From: a virus
IMG/VR virus record: IMGVR_UViG_3300050821_000980
Span: 1-42,773 of that record
Direction: 5' to 3' (one strand)
Length of the DNA: 42,773 bases
Shown one piece after another: positions 6,211 through 13,857 of the stretch. The number at the start of each line of letters is the position of its first letter. The first letter of the stretch is position 1. The notes beneath the pieces are model-generated. The model was given only the letters and a program-made list of their open reading frames with translations, was not told the origin of the DNA and did not search any database. The position numbers and the translations under genes are program-made.

Positions 6211-6438
6211 CTATTCCTCGCGCCATCTGTCGGCACAGATATTAACCGCGCGTCCATCGACAAATTCGGACCAATAGTGAGTTGCTGACAGGTCCAAAGT
6301 GCCCAATTCCGGTAATAGTGGAAACTGTACTTTGGCTTGCAGGTAGCTGCGCTCAAATGATTGGCGGCGATGATATTGTTCTTGCTGTCTTTGGGCTGCG
6401 CGCCGTGCGATTGTTTCCGGCTTCATTGTGATTGGCAT
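6211..6438 (-). CDS. Small basic protein
   Basis: 75 residues from ATG 6438 with GGAG eight bases upstream; the open frame continues to 6519 but that part overlaps the previous gene. The N-terminal half is Arg/Gln-rich helix (ETIARRAAQRQQEQYHRRQS), the C-terminal half more hydrophobic and ends WSEFVDGRAVNICADRW. Function not recognised. Confidence 0.66.
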   Translation of the reverse strand: MPITMKPETIARRAAQRQQEQYHRRQSFERSYLQAKVQFPLLPELGTLDLSATHYWSEFVDGRAVNICADRWREE

Positions 6439-6503
6439 TTTCGACTCTCCTTGTCGGCATGGTGAGTGCCTATGTATCGGCTTAGGCGTGCCGATTACGC
6501 GCG

Positions 6504-6692
6504 TTACTGTCCAGCGCATTCCTCGAAATGAAAGCTATTCCCGTAAGGTACAAACTTGGAGCAATGGGCGCATTTTCGGAGCAAGTCACCTTTTGGGTAC
6601 TCGGAACCATTGCTGATCTTGGTTTGTACTTCTACTTCGCGCTTTTTCGGGAGGCGCCAACCTCGATTATGGTGGCCATTCTGGTCTAGCAT
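6504..6692 (-). CDS. First gene of the leftward unit, small zinc-finger-like protein
   Basis: 62 residues from ATG 6692, with GGAGGG (6706-6701) eight bases upstream and the promoter at 6744-6716. The N-terminus is basic (GWRLPKKREVEV); the C-terminal part KCAHCSKFVPYGNSFHFEEC gives C-x2-C, H, C, a plausible zinc finger. An upstream in-frame ATG (6734) overlaps the promoter and is not used. Being first in the early unit it is probably made at once on infection; its function is unknown. Confidence 0.75.
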   Translation of the reverse strand: MLDQNGHHNRGWRLPKKREVEVQTKISNGSEYPKGDLLRKCAHCSKFVPYGNSFHFEECAGQ

Positions 6693-6715
6693 TGTGTGTT
6701 CCCTCCAGTGATTAG

Positions 6716-6744
6716 ATAGTAGCAAGGCATGCAAAGCATGTCAA
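6716..6744 (-). promoter_or_regulatory. Main leftward sigma70 promoter
   Basis: Minus strand: a perfect TTGACA (6744-6739), a 17-base spacer and TACTAT (6721-6716). The expected start is near 6709, just ahead of GGAGGG and the ATG at 6692. The upstream 60 bases are AT-rich, like an UP element. This is the strongest promoter I see and it faces the whole leftward unit. Confidence 0.8.
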
Positions 6745-6958
6745 GAGGTATTTGCATGTATTTCAATTATTTCTCTAACTTACTGATTCGATTACCTCGC
6801 TTCTCGGATATGCACGCACAGTACACGCAACGACATGCTACTTTTCGATCATCCGGCTATTAGTCTCTAATGCTCGGCAATCATCGGTTAATCGACGCTC
6901 AGGTCTTCGGCCATTATTCCTTTATACTCTCAGGGCTTTGCAGGTCTTTGGTTTGCTA

Positions 6959-7050
6959 TGTCACACCTGAATCAAGCGCAAATCGGTAAATCCAATGGAT
7001 TCAGTATGGCAACTATGACAAATTATGTCACTGTGACATTAATTGTCACA
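6959..7050. promoter_or_regulatory. Cluster of TGTCA/TGACA half-sites
   Basis: Half-sites lie at 6959-6963 (TGTCA), 7016-7020 (TGACA), 7026-7030 (TGTCA), 7034-7038 (TGACA) and 7044-7048 (TGTCA). The core 7026-7038 is the perfect palindrome TGTCAC-T-GTGACA. Alternating orientation at 8-10 base steps is typical of an operator for a dimeric repressor. The protein that binds it is not known. Confidence 0.55.
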
Positions 7051-7210
7051 CGAAAGCTCTCCGACGATCCGAGCAAGTCAGCGCAAAACTTTATGCATTA
7101 TGCAGAGTTACAGCCAGCCAGGATCAGCTCGAACAGCGCATATATGTGACGGTATCATGCAATCGAGCGGTAATCACCAGCGCATATCCAATGATTGCAA
7201 TGGTTTAGAG

Positions 7211-7226
7211 TTATGCGGTCGCATAA
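7211..7226. promoter_or_regulatory. Perfect 7+7 palindrome (operator candidate)
   Basis: TTATGCG-GT-CGCATAA. Arms of seven bases around a two-base centre are too short-looped for a useful RNA hairpin, so a symmetric protein-binding site is more likely. Confidence 0.5.
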
Positions 7227-7298
7227 GATGTATTATGTTTAGTTGTGTCTGCGCTGCATAACTGGATGGAAATGACGTGGGTAGCCCCTCGGAGCACT

Positions 7299-7317
7299 CC
7301 TGGCGATGGAAGCCGGG
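7299..7317 (+). terminator. Weak terminator-like hairpin
   Basis: CCTGGC (7299-7304), loop GATGGAA, GCCGGG (7312-7317), then ACTTTTG. One G-T pair and a short T-run make it weak. It could stop stray rightward transcription before the late unit, or be a leader attenuator. Confidence 0.3.
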
Positions 7318-7361
7318 ACTTTTGTATTGGCCCGCACGCGCGATTTGCCTATGGGGGTATG

Positions 7362-7449
7362 TTTGTATAGCAGTACCCCGTCATTTGTATAGCAATCCCC
7401 CTATTTCTGTATAGCAAATTGCCTTGATTCGTATATACAAACGTGTTAT
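7362..7449 (+). repeat. Four 22-bp iterons
   Basis: Units begin at 7362, 7384, 7406 and 7428, each exactly 22 bases long. The shared start is T-(T/C)-(T/C)-GTATA, with TGTATAGCA kept in the first three; the fourth is degenerate (TTCGTATATAC). Twenty-two bases is close to two helical turns, so proteins bound to the units would lie on one face. The array ends ten bases before the first rightward gene, which encodes a ribbon-helix-helix protein. Confidence 0.75.
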
Positions 7450-7459
7450 GTATATACAC

Positions 7460-7732
7460 ATGAAGACACAGTGGAACATGAGGATAGAGCAAGAGGAGCT
7501 AGACTCTTGGAAGGCGGCGGCGAAAGAGGATGGGATGCTGGTTACGGAGTGGATACGGCAGCTTTGCAATGCGGAGTTGGCGCAGGCGGTGCCGGATCAC
7601 TCGATCCTTGAAAAAGGGGTAGTGACGGAAAAAGTTGAAAATGCCCCAAAACCCAAAAAAACTTGTAAACACGGAAAAGAGAAGGGCTATCATTGCTGGC
7701 AATGCGGCGGCGTGGCGCAGGTTGAGGCATGA
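7460..7732 (+). CDS. Ribbon-helix-helix protein with C-terminal zinc motif
   Basis: 90 residues from ATG 7460. The N-terminus (TQWNMRIEQEELDSWKAAAK, then GMLVTEWIRQLCNAEL) is a ribbon-helix-helix fold of the MobC/Arc kind: strand, helix, turn, helix. After a linker the C-terminus has CKHGKEKGYHCWQCGG, a C-x-H...C-x2-C zinc motif. The 22-bp iterons lie right before it, so autoregulation is likely. No good ribosome site precedes either ATG (7460 or 7478). It heads the late unit and overlaps the next gene (ATGA). Confidence 0.72.
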   Translation: MKTQWNMRIEQEELDSWKAAAKEDGMLVTEWIRQLCNAELAQAVPDHSILEKGVVTEKVENAPKPKKTCKHGKEKGYHCWQCGGVAQVEA

Positions 7733-7959
7733 TTACGAAACCGTATGTCGAGATTTGGGAAAGAATCTCTATCGAACGTCAGGTTTGGGAGCAATCATTT
7801 GATAAAGGAAAAACATGGCAAACAGTTGATTGGTCGATGTACCCGCGTTTCCCGTTTTCATCTATTGAACCAGACTCTAGTTGGACATCGGCAAGGATGC
7901 TTCAGGAGCGAGAAGCTGAACTTTTGTATCCCAGACATTTTGGAAAGTTGAAAGAATAA
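7729..7959 (+). CDS. Small hypothetical protein
   Basis: 76 residues, rich in Trp and Tyr (MITKPYVEIWERISIERQVW; SMYPRFPFSSIEPDSSW). The ATG overlaps the upstream TGA and its stop overlaps the terminase small-subunit ATG. Not recognised. Confidence 0.68.
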   Translation: MITKPYVEIWERISIERQVWEQSFDKGKTWQTVDWSMYPRFPFSSIEPDSSWTSARMLQEREAELLYPRHFGKLKE

Positions 7960-8588
7960 TGCCTGGAGGTCGAAGAGGGTATAACGGAAGGCCGGACATC
8001 CGGGAGATCGAGTTCCTGGAGAATTATTATGGGGCGAAGTCGCCGACAAAGGGTAATGGGATGGAATCGGCGAAGGCTGCGGGTTATTCGGATTCGGTAG
8101 CGAAGAAGCAATGGCCGAGGATTTTGAACAAATATGCCGATACATCGTTCAAGTCGTCGGCAAGGGCTCTCGGGATCACAAAGCCTCGTATTGCATTTAC
8201 GATTCGCAAGGTTCTCGACTTGGACCCAGAGAAGTTTCCGAAAGAGGTTCTGGCGGCTTCCCGGTTGTTTCTGGCTTTAGAGGGGGAATCGACGGGTGAG
8301 GGGGGATCGAATGTTACCGTTAACTCCACGGGGCCAACTATGGTTATCGTGGGAGCAACTGCTGAACGAATTAAGGCCCTACGCAACTCGACGCCTCAGC
8401 CCACAAGAGAGCAGCTCGAAGAGGAAAGTAATCGACGGTCTGCTGAACGACTTGAGGCTTTTAAACGAGGCGAGCTTCCCGAACTCAAAAGACATTCCCA
8501 AGCAAAAAGGAAGGTGATTGATGTCGAAGCCAGTGTACCAGATCAGCACGGCGACAATGATAAGCCACATCGAGAAACTGAGACTTGA
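7959..8588 (+). CDS. terS: Terminase small subunit
   Basis: 209 residues directly upstream of the large subunit. The region from about residue 34 (GMESAKAAGYSDSVAKKQWP, then helices to VRKVLDLD) is a helical DNA-binding domain of the small-terminase kind (A-A-x-x-A-G-Y-S block). The middle contains a beta-like segment (NVTVNSTGPTMVIVGAT) and the C-terminus is charged helix, as in oligomerising small subunits. It recognises the packaging site and regulates the large subunit. No alternative family fits the position as well. Confidence 0.72.
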   Translation: MPGGRRGYNGRPDIREIEFLENYYGAKSPTKGNGMESAKAAGYSDSVAKKQWPRILNKYADTSFKSSARALGITKPRIAFTIRKVLDLDPEKFPKEVLAASRLFLALEGESTGEGGSNVTVNSTGPTMVIVGATAERIKALRNSTPQPTREQLEEESNRRSAERLEAFKRGELPELKRHSQAKRKVIDVEASVPDQHGDNDKPHRETET

Positions 8589-8799
8589 GCCAGGTGATAT
8601 TATCGTTGTAAAGGATGCCGAAACGCTTCATGCCCTTTCGGGACTTGGCAAGGTCGTTAACTTCACCGTACCGCTGGTCTTTGCCCCGCAAGGCATTCAG
8701 AAGCTCCAGAGGCAGGATTTATTGAATCTCCTCGAACAGCTCGAAACGCCTCCAGTGGAACCTCTCTTGCCGAATGAAAGGACATCCGCGCCACTGTGA
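8521..8799 (+). CDS. Hypothetical protein between the terminase genes
   Basis: 92 residues from ATG 8521 with GGAAGG six bases ahead; it overlaps the end of the small subunit gene by 68 bases in another frame. The segment EPGDIIVVKDAETLHALSGL followed by VPLVFAPQGIQKLQRQDLL suggests a small alpha/beta fold. Function not known; its stop overlaps the GTG of the large subunit. Confidence 0.6.
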   Translation: MSKPVYQISTATMISHIEKLRLEPGDIIVVKDAETLHALSGLGKVVNFTVPLVFAPQGIQKLQRQDLLNLLEQLETPPVEPLLPNERTSAPL

Positions 8800-10328
8800 A
8801 GAAATCCAAAGGGCCGGAAATCCTATTCGAGCCAGCTTCAGAAACACAGGAGTCGTTTATATGGAGCACCAAGCGCGAGTCGATGTTCGATGGCGGGGTT
8901 GGGAATGGAAAGACGACGGGTGGCATATTACGACTGTTGATTCTCGCCAGGGAATTCCCCGGTTCTCGTTTCGTTATCGCACGACAAACTTTCAAGACCT
9001 TAATGAGTACCACCCGGAAAACATTCGAGAAGATTTGCCCGCCCCACTGGATCAAACGCGACGTTAAAGAAAGCATGACCCTAGCCAATGGCTCGGAAAT
9101 CTACTGGATGCACTTAGACGATATGTCGGAAGGAGACTTGCGTGGCCTTGAAATCAACGGTGCGTTTGTTAGCCAAGCTGAAGAGATTGCACCGGAAATG
9201 TGGGAGTATCTCGACTCCCGTGTTGGACGTTGGGCTAGACCAGAATGGAAGGATGCTTGCCCGCCTTACATCTGGGGAGACTGCAATCCTAATGGACATG
9301 ACTGGATATATTTTAGGTTTCACCCCGACGTGGTCAGGGATCATCCTGAACGCGCGTATTTCTTCGGGGAAACCGGAATCAACCAACACATCCTCGACAA
9401 AGTAAGCCCCGGCTATTTCAAGATGCTGATGTCGAAGCCCGAGGCGTGGAAACGCCGCTGGGTCTACGGCTCAAGAGATGTTTTCGAGGGAGCCATTCAT
9501 CCTGACTTCAAGAGGGAGATTCATGTCTACGATGCCGACCGATTCGACCCCTTCGATTCTTGTAACATTAAATCTTGCTGGGGCTGGATGGACTACGGTC
9601 TCAGTGCACCAACATGCGTGCTCCTTAGCGCCTCAACATCAGATAATTTTCATTTCATCACCCACGAGTATTACCAGCGATCAACTCCTGGACGCACTAT
9701 CACAATTCGTGAGCACGCGGCTTCAATACAAAAAATCATGCGAGACAATCGTTACTCGGTTCGAGGAATCTATGCGGACCCCTCCGTCTTCTTCGAATCC
9801 ACAAGGGACCGATCCAAAAACGCCATGACCTCGGTGGCTCAGGAATACCGCGAATGCGGACTCTATCTCCAAAAGGCGGATAACAATGAAGTCGCATCGG
9901 TCGCCAACCTCCAGCAACTCATGCACATCGAACCTCACGTTCACAACCCGGTTACTAAACAGCTTGGAACTCCGCGACTGTTTATATCTTCTCGCTGCAA
10001 AAATCTAGTGGAGCAAATTCAACTCCAGAGACACGCGGAGACTCGAAACCCACTTACGGGCGATAAGGAATATACTGAAGAGCGCGCAGTTGGAATCCCT
10101 GACCATGCTTATGACCCGCTCCGCTACTTCGCCAACTCCTCGGTCTGGCAAGCGCCGAAAATGAGGGAACAGCCTCCCGTTCCGATGTATCGAACCACCG
10201 TCTATACCGAAGCCCCGGTAAAAGGATATTCGACTCCCGGAAATGCGCCGAAACCCAGGTCGCACGATTGGAGAAAATTGCCAAATGCTCCACAGCCAAA
10301 CAGAGTCAAGCAGGATCGAAGTTCCTAA
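8796..10328 (+). CDS. terL: Terminase large subunit (packaging ATPase/nuclease)
   Basis: 510 residues from GTG 8796 (overlaps the upstream TGA). Walker A is GGVGNGKT (33-40), preceded by FD; the adenine/motif region VIARQTFKTLMSTTRKTF follows. The Walker B region is NGAFVSQAEEI (121-131), in which the usual Asp before Q-A-E-E is Ser. The C-terminal nuclease shows CWGWMDYGLSAPTC, GIYADPSVFF and PDHAYDPLRYF, supplying the acidic residues of the RNase H-like fold. It drives DNA into the prohead and cuts it. The length fits the family. Confidence 0.93.
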   Translation: MKKSKGPEILFEPASETQESFIWSTKRESMFDGGVGNGKTTGGILRLLILAREFPGSRFVIARQTFKTLMSTTRKTFEKICPPHWIKRDVKESMTLANGSEIYWMHLDDMSEGDLRGLEINGAFVSQAEEIAPEMWEYLDSRVGRWARPEWKDACPPYIWGDCNPNGHDWIYFRFHPDVVRDHPERAYFFGETGINQHILDKVSPGYFKMLMSKPEAWKRRWVYGSRDVFEGAIHPDFKREIHVYDADRFDPFDSCNIKSCWGWMDYGLSAPTCVLLSASTSDNFHFITHEYYQRSTPGRTITIREHAASIQKIMRDNRYSVRGIYADPSVFFESTRDRSKNAMTSVAQEYRECGLYLQKADNNEVASVANLQQLMHIEPHVHNPVTKQLGTPRLFISSRCKNLVEQIQLQRHAETRNPLTGDKEYTEERAVGIPDHAYDPLRYFANSSVWQAPKMREQPPVPMYRTTVYTEAPVKGYSTPGNAPKPRSHDWRKLPNAPQPNRVKQDRSS

Positions 10329-10593
10329 GAATTGGGGGCGCGAGGAATGGCTTGTGAATAACGAGCTATATTGCGCCAAGTACCTTTTCGTGCAACCGGG
10401 CTGGCAATGCTCGCTTCATCGACATGCGATTAAGGACGAGACTTTCATTGTGGAATATGGTTTCATTCATCTGGAGTTCGACGGCAAGAAGCGTTATCTA
10501 AAACCCGGTGACTCCCAAAGGATCGTACCCGGCACATGGCACAGATTCTCGAACGAAGAAAGCGTAGCAGTGGCAAGGATACTCGAAGTTTAG
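10285..10593 (+). CDS. Single-domain cupin (sugar isomerase-like)
   Basis: 102 residues from ATG 10285, overlapping the terL end by 44 bases. Cupin motif 1 is complete: G-x5-H45-x-H47-x4-E52-x6-G59. Motif 2 reads GDSQRIVPGTWHRFSN with H86. The layout resembles the C-terminal cupin of mannose-6-phosphate isomerase/GDP-mannose pyrophosphorylase and other metal-dependent sugar-handling cupins. The exact reaction cannot be told. Together with the methyltransferase two genes on, and the glycosyltransferase fusion at 18090, it suggests sugar modification encoded in the virion operon. Confidence 0.82.
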   Translation: MLHSQTESSRIEVPKNWGREEWLVNNELYCAKYLFVQPGWQCSLHRHAIKDETFIVEYGFIHLEFDGKKRYLKPGDSQRIVPGTWHRFSNEESVAVARILEV

Positions 10594-10883
10594 ACGCATC
10601 ATTCCGACGAGGACGTAGAGCGTCGCGAAGAATCAAGGAGAATATCGAGAAGCTAGACGATCTCTCGATGGCGGTATTCAAGTGCGCGGAAAGGATTCAC
10701 GCGGCCACCGACAAAATGATGGGCAATTACCAGATACGCGGCAATGAAGCCGTGCTCCTTGAATCGGGCAACCGTCCCTATCGCTGGCGGGATGCCTATC
10801 TCATGCTTGAAATTATCGACTCCTCAATTCCTCTACTCGAAAAAAACTTTGCTGACTTCAAGAAGGAATACCTTGGCTCTTAA
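10536..10883 (+). CDS. Hypothetical helical protein
   Basis: 115 residues. The first ~35 are very basic (RRGRRASRRIKENIEK) and the rest helical with WRDAYLMLEIIDSSIPLLEK. The ATG at 10536 lies 58 bases inside the cupin gene and has no clear ribosome site, so the true start could be an ATG at 10669. Not recognised. Confidence 0.55.
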   Translation: MAQILERRKRSSGKDTRSLDASFRRGRRASRRIKENIEKLDDLSMAVFKCAERIHAATDKMMGNYQIRGNEAVLLESGNRPYRWRDAYLMLEIIDSSIPLLEKNFADFKKEYLGS

Positions 10884-11475
10884 AATGGAAACAGAGAACC
10901 ACTGCCACGTGCCCGAGGAAAAGGGTTATCTCTTCCATTCCGAAGATACACAGTCAACCGAGGATGAATACCTGCACCTGCTTCATGCGCTCGTCTATTC
11001 GATCAAGCCGCAAAGCGTTCTCGAAACGGGAGCCTTCAAGGGCATGGGTACAGCCTTCATTGCCAAAGCCCTCCGAAGGAACGGCTTCGGTACGATTGTT
11101 TCCGTCGAAAAAGAGATTAAGGCGGCGGAATGGGCGCAGGAACTTTTGCGGGTTAATCAGCTTGAAGATTGGGCTTTAATCGTGGTTAACGATTCCTTGG
11201 AAGCCATAGCTAACTCGGAACGTAAATTTGACTTTGCTTTTTTCGACTCACAGTTGTATCTTCGTTGCAAGGAGTTACAGTTATGCCTAGACAAAGGACT
11301 GTTACTACCCGGAGCGTTCTTTGCCATGCATGATACTTCCCGCCTCCGAACCATTTCTCCGGGCGAGCCTGACCCATACACGCCGACTCTCTGGCGGGAA
11401 CTCGAAGCAATCAAGGGAATCAAGTTTCTGGAATTTCCGCTCTCTCGTGGCTTAGTGATTGGACAGGTGGTTTAG
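10873..11475 (+). CDS. Class I SAM-dependent methyltransferase
   Basis: 200 residues from TTG 10873, which has AAGGA five bases upstream; ATG 10885 is the alternative. Motif I is SVLETGAFKGMGT (48-60), followed by the acidic end of strand 2 (VSVEKE) and DFAFFDSQLY, then a late-strand AFFAMHDTSR, an order seen in cephalosporin-hydroxylase/TylF-like and O-methyltransferases that act on small molecules or sugars. It lies between terL and portal, an unusual position. Substrate not known. Confidence 0.78.
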   Translation: MALKMETENHCHVPEEKGYLFHSEDTQSTEDEYLHLLHALVYSIKPQSVLETGAFKGMGTAFIAKALRRNGFGTIVSVEKEIKAAEWAQELLRVNQLEDWALIVVNDSLEAIANSERKFDFAFFDSQLYLRCKELQLCLDKGLLLPGAFFAMHDTSRLRTISPGEPDPYTPTLWRELEAIKGIKFLEFPLSRGLVIGQVV

Positions 11476-11476
11476 C

Positions 11477-13513
11477 TTGGCAACTAATTTTCTGTCAGGG
11501 TTCGGCGCTCCATCCGGCAAGCCGCTTCCCCCTTCCACCGATGAAATGCCGGGAACGACAGACAGCGATACCGCTAAAGGCACTACCCATTCCGACGATT
11601 CGAACGAATCCACAACCAGAGATGGCATAGGCTTATCCGATGCGGAAATCGTTTCGCAGGTCGAACGCTACCGCAATGAAGCCTACATGCGGGAATTTAT
11701 CATCCGTTCAACCTGGCTAGACGCCTACGGCCAATACCGCAACAAGCAGGATTTCGATGATAAAGCCCCATGGCAATCCCGAATCACCTATGCGAAGGCT
11801 CACAGCGCGGTTAAGAACTTCGTGGCGAATATCATGCGCCTGCTCATGCAATCCGAGCAGTGGGTGACGGTCGAACCGGGAGAAACAAATCCAACCATCG
11901 ACCTCCAAAAAACCTCCCCGCTTGTCGAAAAAACGGTGCTCAGGCTGGCCGATAACGCGCATTTCCGCTCTCAGCTTAGAGATGCATTGGAGTTTGGGGC
12001 AGTGTGCGGGCTGGGCGTTTTAAAGATTGGTTGGGCCTATCTGAACAAACTGGACATGTCGGTGGGCGGCGACGATACAGGGCCGATTCTAATCCAAAAG
12101 CAACGGAAGGAAGGACAGCTTTATGTACAAAGCATTGATCCTTTCCATATTTGGACTGGTCCTCGTACTCGCGACAATAATCGATTTGATTTTATCATCG
12201 AAGAATCGCTTGTCGATGTTGACGAACTTAAAGCGCAAAAGGGCCTTGATAATACATCCGAGCTTGAACACGTCGATAGAATCACCGATCAAATGTACTT
12301 CGCCGATCAGGTCTATACCAGAGACTTCGCCCGCTACGACAAGCGCATGGTCCCCGCTGAGCACTACCGCAAGCAAGCGATGCTCTGGGAGTACTGGGGC
12401 GACCTCATCGACCCGCACACGCAAGCGGTCGTCAAAGCGAATCAAAGAATCCTGATTGCCAATCGAACCACCATCCTGAAGATGGAAGATAATCCCTACT
12501 GGGATAACCTTCCTCCCTATATCATCTTCAGCCCGCTTGTTGTAGCCGGACGCTTCCCCGGTCAGGGCCTCCTCGAAATGAACATGTCGATCAAGGATGC
12601 GATTGATCGAGTCGCACAGATGCAGGAAGATCACTTAAAATTCAGCGTCGTTCCGATGCTTGAGGTAGAGGCGAGCGCACTTGAGAATCCTGAAGGAGAT
12701 ATGCAGACGGGCGTACAGCCGGGGAAAGTATTCTATAAGCGTGCTGGTGCTGGCGCTCAGGCTGTTAGCGGAGTTCAGTTTCCTCAGTTATCAAATTCTT
12801 CTTTCAATTTTCAGGGATCAATGGAGAAGGAGTACCAGCGAGGAACTTTTATCACGGATCAGGCGCAGGGAATCCTGGATGTCAAGGGCGAAACAACCGC
12901 TACGGAGGTTCAGAACACGCAACTTCAAAGCTCGCTGATTCTGGCCGACATTGCCCAAAACATCGAGGATGGATGCCTCGGATTCGTTGCGGAGAAAATA
13001 TGGCAAAGGGCATTCCAGTTCATCGATTCAACATCGAACCCGACATGGACAGAGCTTCTAGGTCCGCAGGTGGGAGCATTTCTCGATCAGTTGCCAGCTT
13101 CGAGGCGACTACCCTTGATTCTTGGAAAATACAATTTCAAGGCACATGGACTTTCCCGGTCCATAGAACGGCAACAAAACCTGTCAAAGTACAAAGATTT
13201 ACTTATGACATTTGCGCAATTAGGGCCGCAGGCGCTCACGCAGGCTGGCTTACAATTACCCGTTCTGCTAAAGAGAATCTTTGACGCCTACCATTTCCCT
13301 GATCCGGCAGAACTCATTGCACCGAATGCCGATGAAATGGCGGAACAGGCTCGACAGGCGCAAATTGCTTCTCAGAATCCGTACCATGCTGCGCAGGCTA
13401 AGGCGCATGGAACAATTGCGGCTTCCCGAGAACAGAACGATCAGCAGACACAGCAAAAATTACTCGACGCGGTATTGCAGATGCATCAAGGTGGGCAACA
13501 GCCAACACAGTGA
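11477..13513 (+). CDS. Portal protein
   Basis: 678 residues from TTG 11477, chosen because AGGTGG lies six bases ahead (TTG 11459 is possible). The segment NEAYMREFIIRSTWLDAYGQ, then APWQSRITYAKAHSAVKNFV, the wing and crown helices (GQGLLEMNMSIKDAIDRVAQ), and an MQ-rich C-terminus fit the large podovirus-type portal. Position after terL and before scaffold and capsid agrees. Twelve copies form the ring through which DNA enters and leaves the head. Confidence 0.85.
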   Translation: MATNFLSGFGAPSGKPLPPSTDEMPGTTDSDTAKGTTHSDDSNESTTRDGIGLSDAEIVSQVERYRNEAYMREFIIRSTWLDAYGQYRNKQDFDDKAPWQSRITYAKAHSAVKNFVANIMRLLMQSEQWVTVEPGETNPTIDLQKTSPLVEKTVLRLADNAHFRSQLRDALEFGAVCGLGVLKIGWAYLNKLDMSVGGDDTGPILIQKQRKEGQLYVQSIDPFHIWTGPRTRDNNRFDFIIEESLVDVDELKAQKGLDNTSELEHVDRITDQMYFADQVYTRDFARYDKRMVPAEHYRKQAMLWEYWGDLIDPHTQAVVKANQRILIANRTTILKMEDNPYWDNLPPYIIFSPLVVAGRFPGQGLLEMNMSIKDAIDRVAQMQEDHLKFSVVPMLEVEASALENPEGDMQTGVQPGKVFYKRAGAGAQAVSGVQFPQLSNSSFNFQGSMEKEYQRGTFITDQAQGILDVKGETTATEVQNTQLQSSLILADIAQNIEDGCLGFVAEKIWQRAFQFIDSTSNPTWTELLGPQVGAFLDQLPASRRLPLILGKYNFKAHGLSRSIERQQNLSKYKDLLMTFAQLGPQALTQAGLQLPVLLKRIFDAYHFPDPAELIAPNADEMAEQARQAQIASQNPYHAAQAKAHGTIAASREQNDQQTQQKLLDAVLQMHQGGQQPTQ

Positions 13514-13542
13514 TTGACATTCGACTGAACTAGATAGACAAT
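13514..13542 (+). promoter_or_regulatory. Internal rightward promoter candidate
   Basis: TTGACA (13514-13519), a 17-base spacer and GACAAT (13537-13542), immediately after the portal stop and before AAGGAG of the next gene. A perfect -35 with a four-of-six -10. It would raise expression of scaffold and capsid genes relative to terminase and portal. Confidence 0.5.
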
Positions 13543-13565
13543 GCAAACTCAAGGAGACTACCAAA

Positions 13566-13856
13566 ATGCGTGACGGCGATCCCGATATCAAGCCAATCGA
13601 AGGTGGAGCAACGCCTTCTGTAATTCCGCAGGCCCATATGGTGACTCCGGCTGAAGTGGAAGAGCCGGGAGAAATTGCGGAAGATGCCCGAGAAGGTGGA
13701 ACGATCTATACCAAGGCATATTCGAGCGAAGAAACCCGCCCGCAGATTCTTCATGGCGCGGTTGCCTATCAGGAAGAGACTGCTTATCCGGGGAAAAAGC
13801 CTCAGTTCATCGACTATGTTGATTTGACGAAGGCTCGCGGCGAAGTCAAGGGCTAA
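13566..13856 (+). CDS. Small acidic head-region protein
   Basis: 96 residues with AAGGAG nine bases upstream. Pro-, Glu- and Gly-rich (TPAEVEEPGEIAEDAREGGT), probably disordered in part. It sits between portal and scaffold, so it may be a minor head protein. Not recognised. Confidence 0.7.
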   Translation: MRDGDPDIKPIEGGATPSVIPQAHMVTPAEVEEPGEIAEDAREGGTIYTKAYSSEETRPQILHGAVAYQEETAYPGKKPQFIDYVDLTKARGEVKG

Positions 13857-13857
13857 T

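Larger units (their letters stand above)
6745..7459. other. Control region between the divergent units
   Basis: About 700 bases with no convincing gene; the small open frames here lack ribosome sites and have no sensible composition. It holds, from left to right, AT-rich DNA behind the leftward promoter, a cluster of TGTCA/TGACA half-sites, a perfect palindrome, a GC hairpin followed by T residues, and four 22-bp iterons that end just before the first rightward gene. It is the natural place for the transcription switch and possibly the replication origin. Confidence 0.7.

Noticed and set aside
6958-7261. Two small rightward frames in the control region
   Set aside because: No ribosome site, no family pattern, and they lie over palindromes and half-site clusters.
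7362-7449. CRISPR-like array
   Set aside because: Units are contiguous 22-mers without unique spacers; these are iterons.
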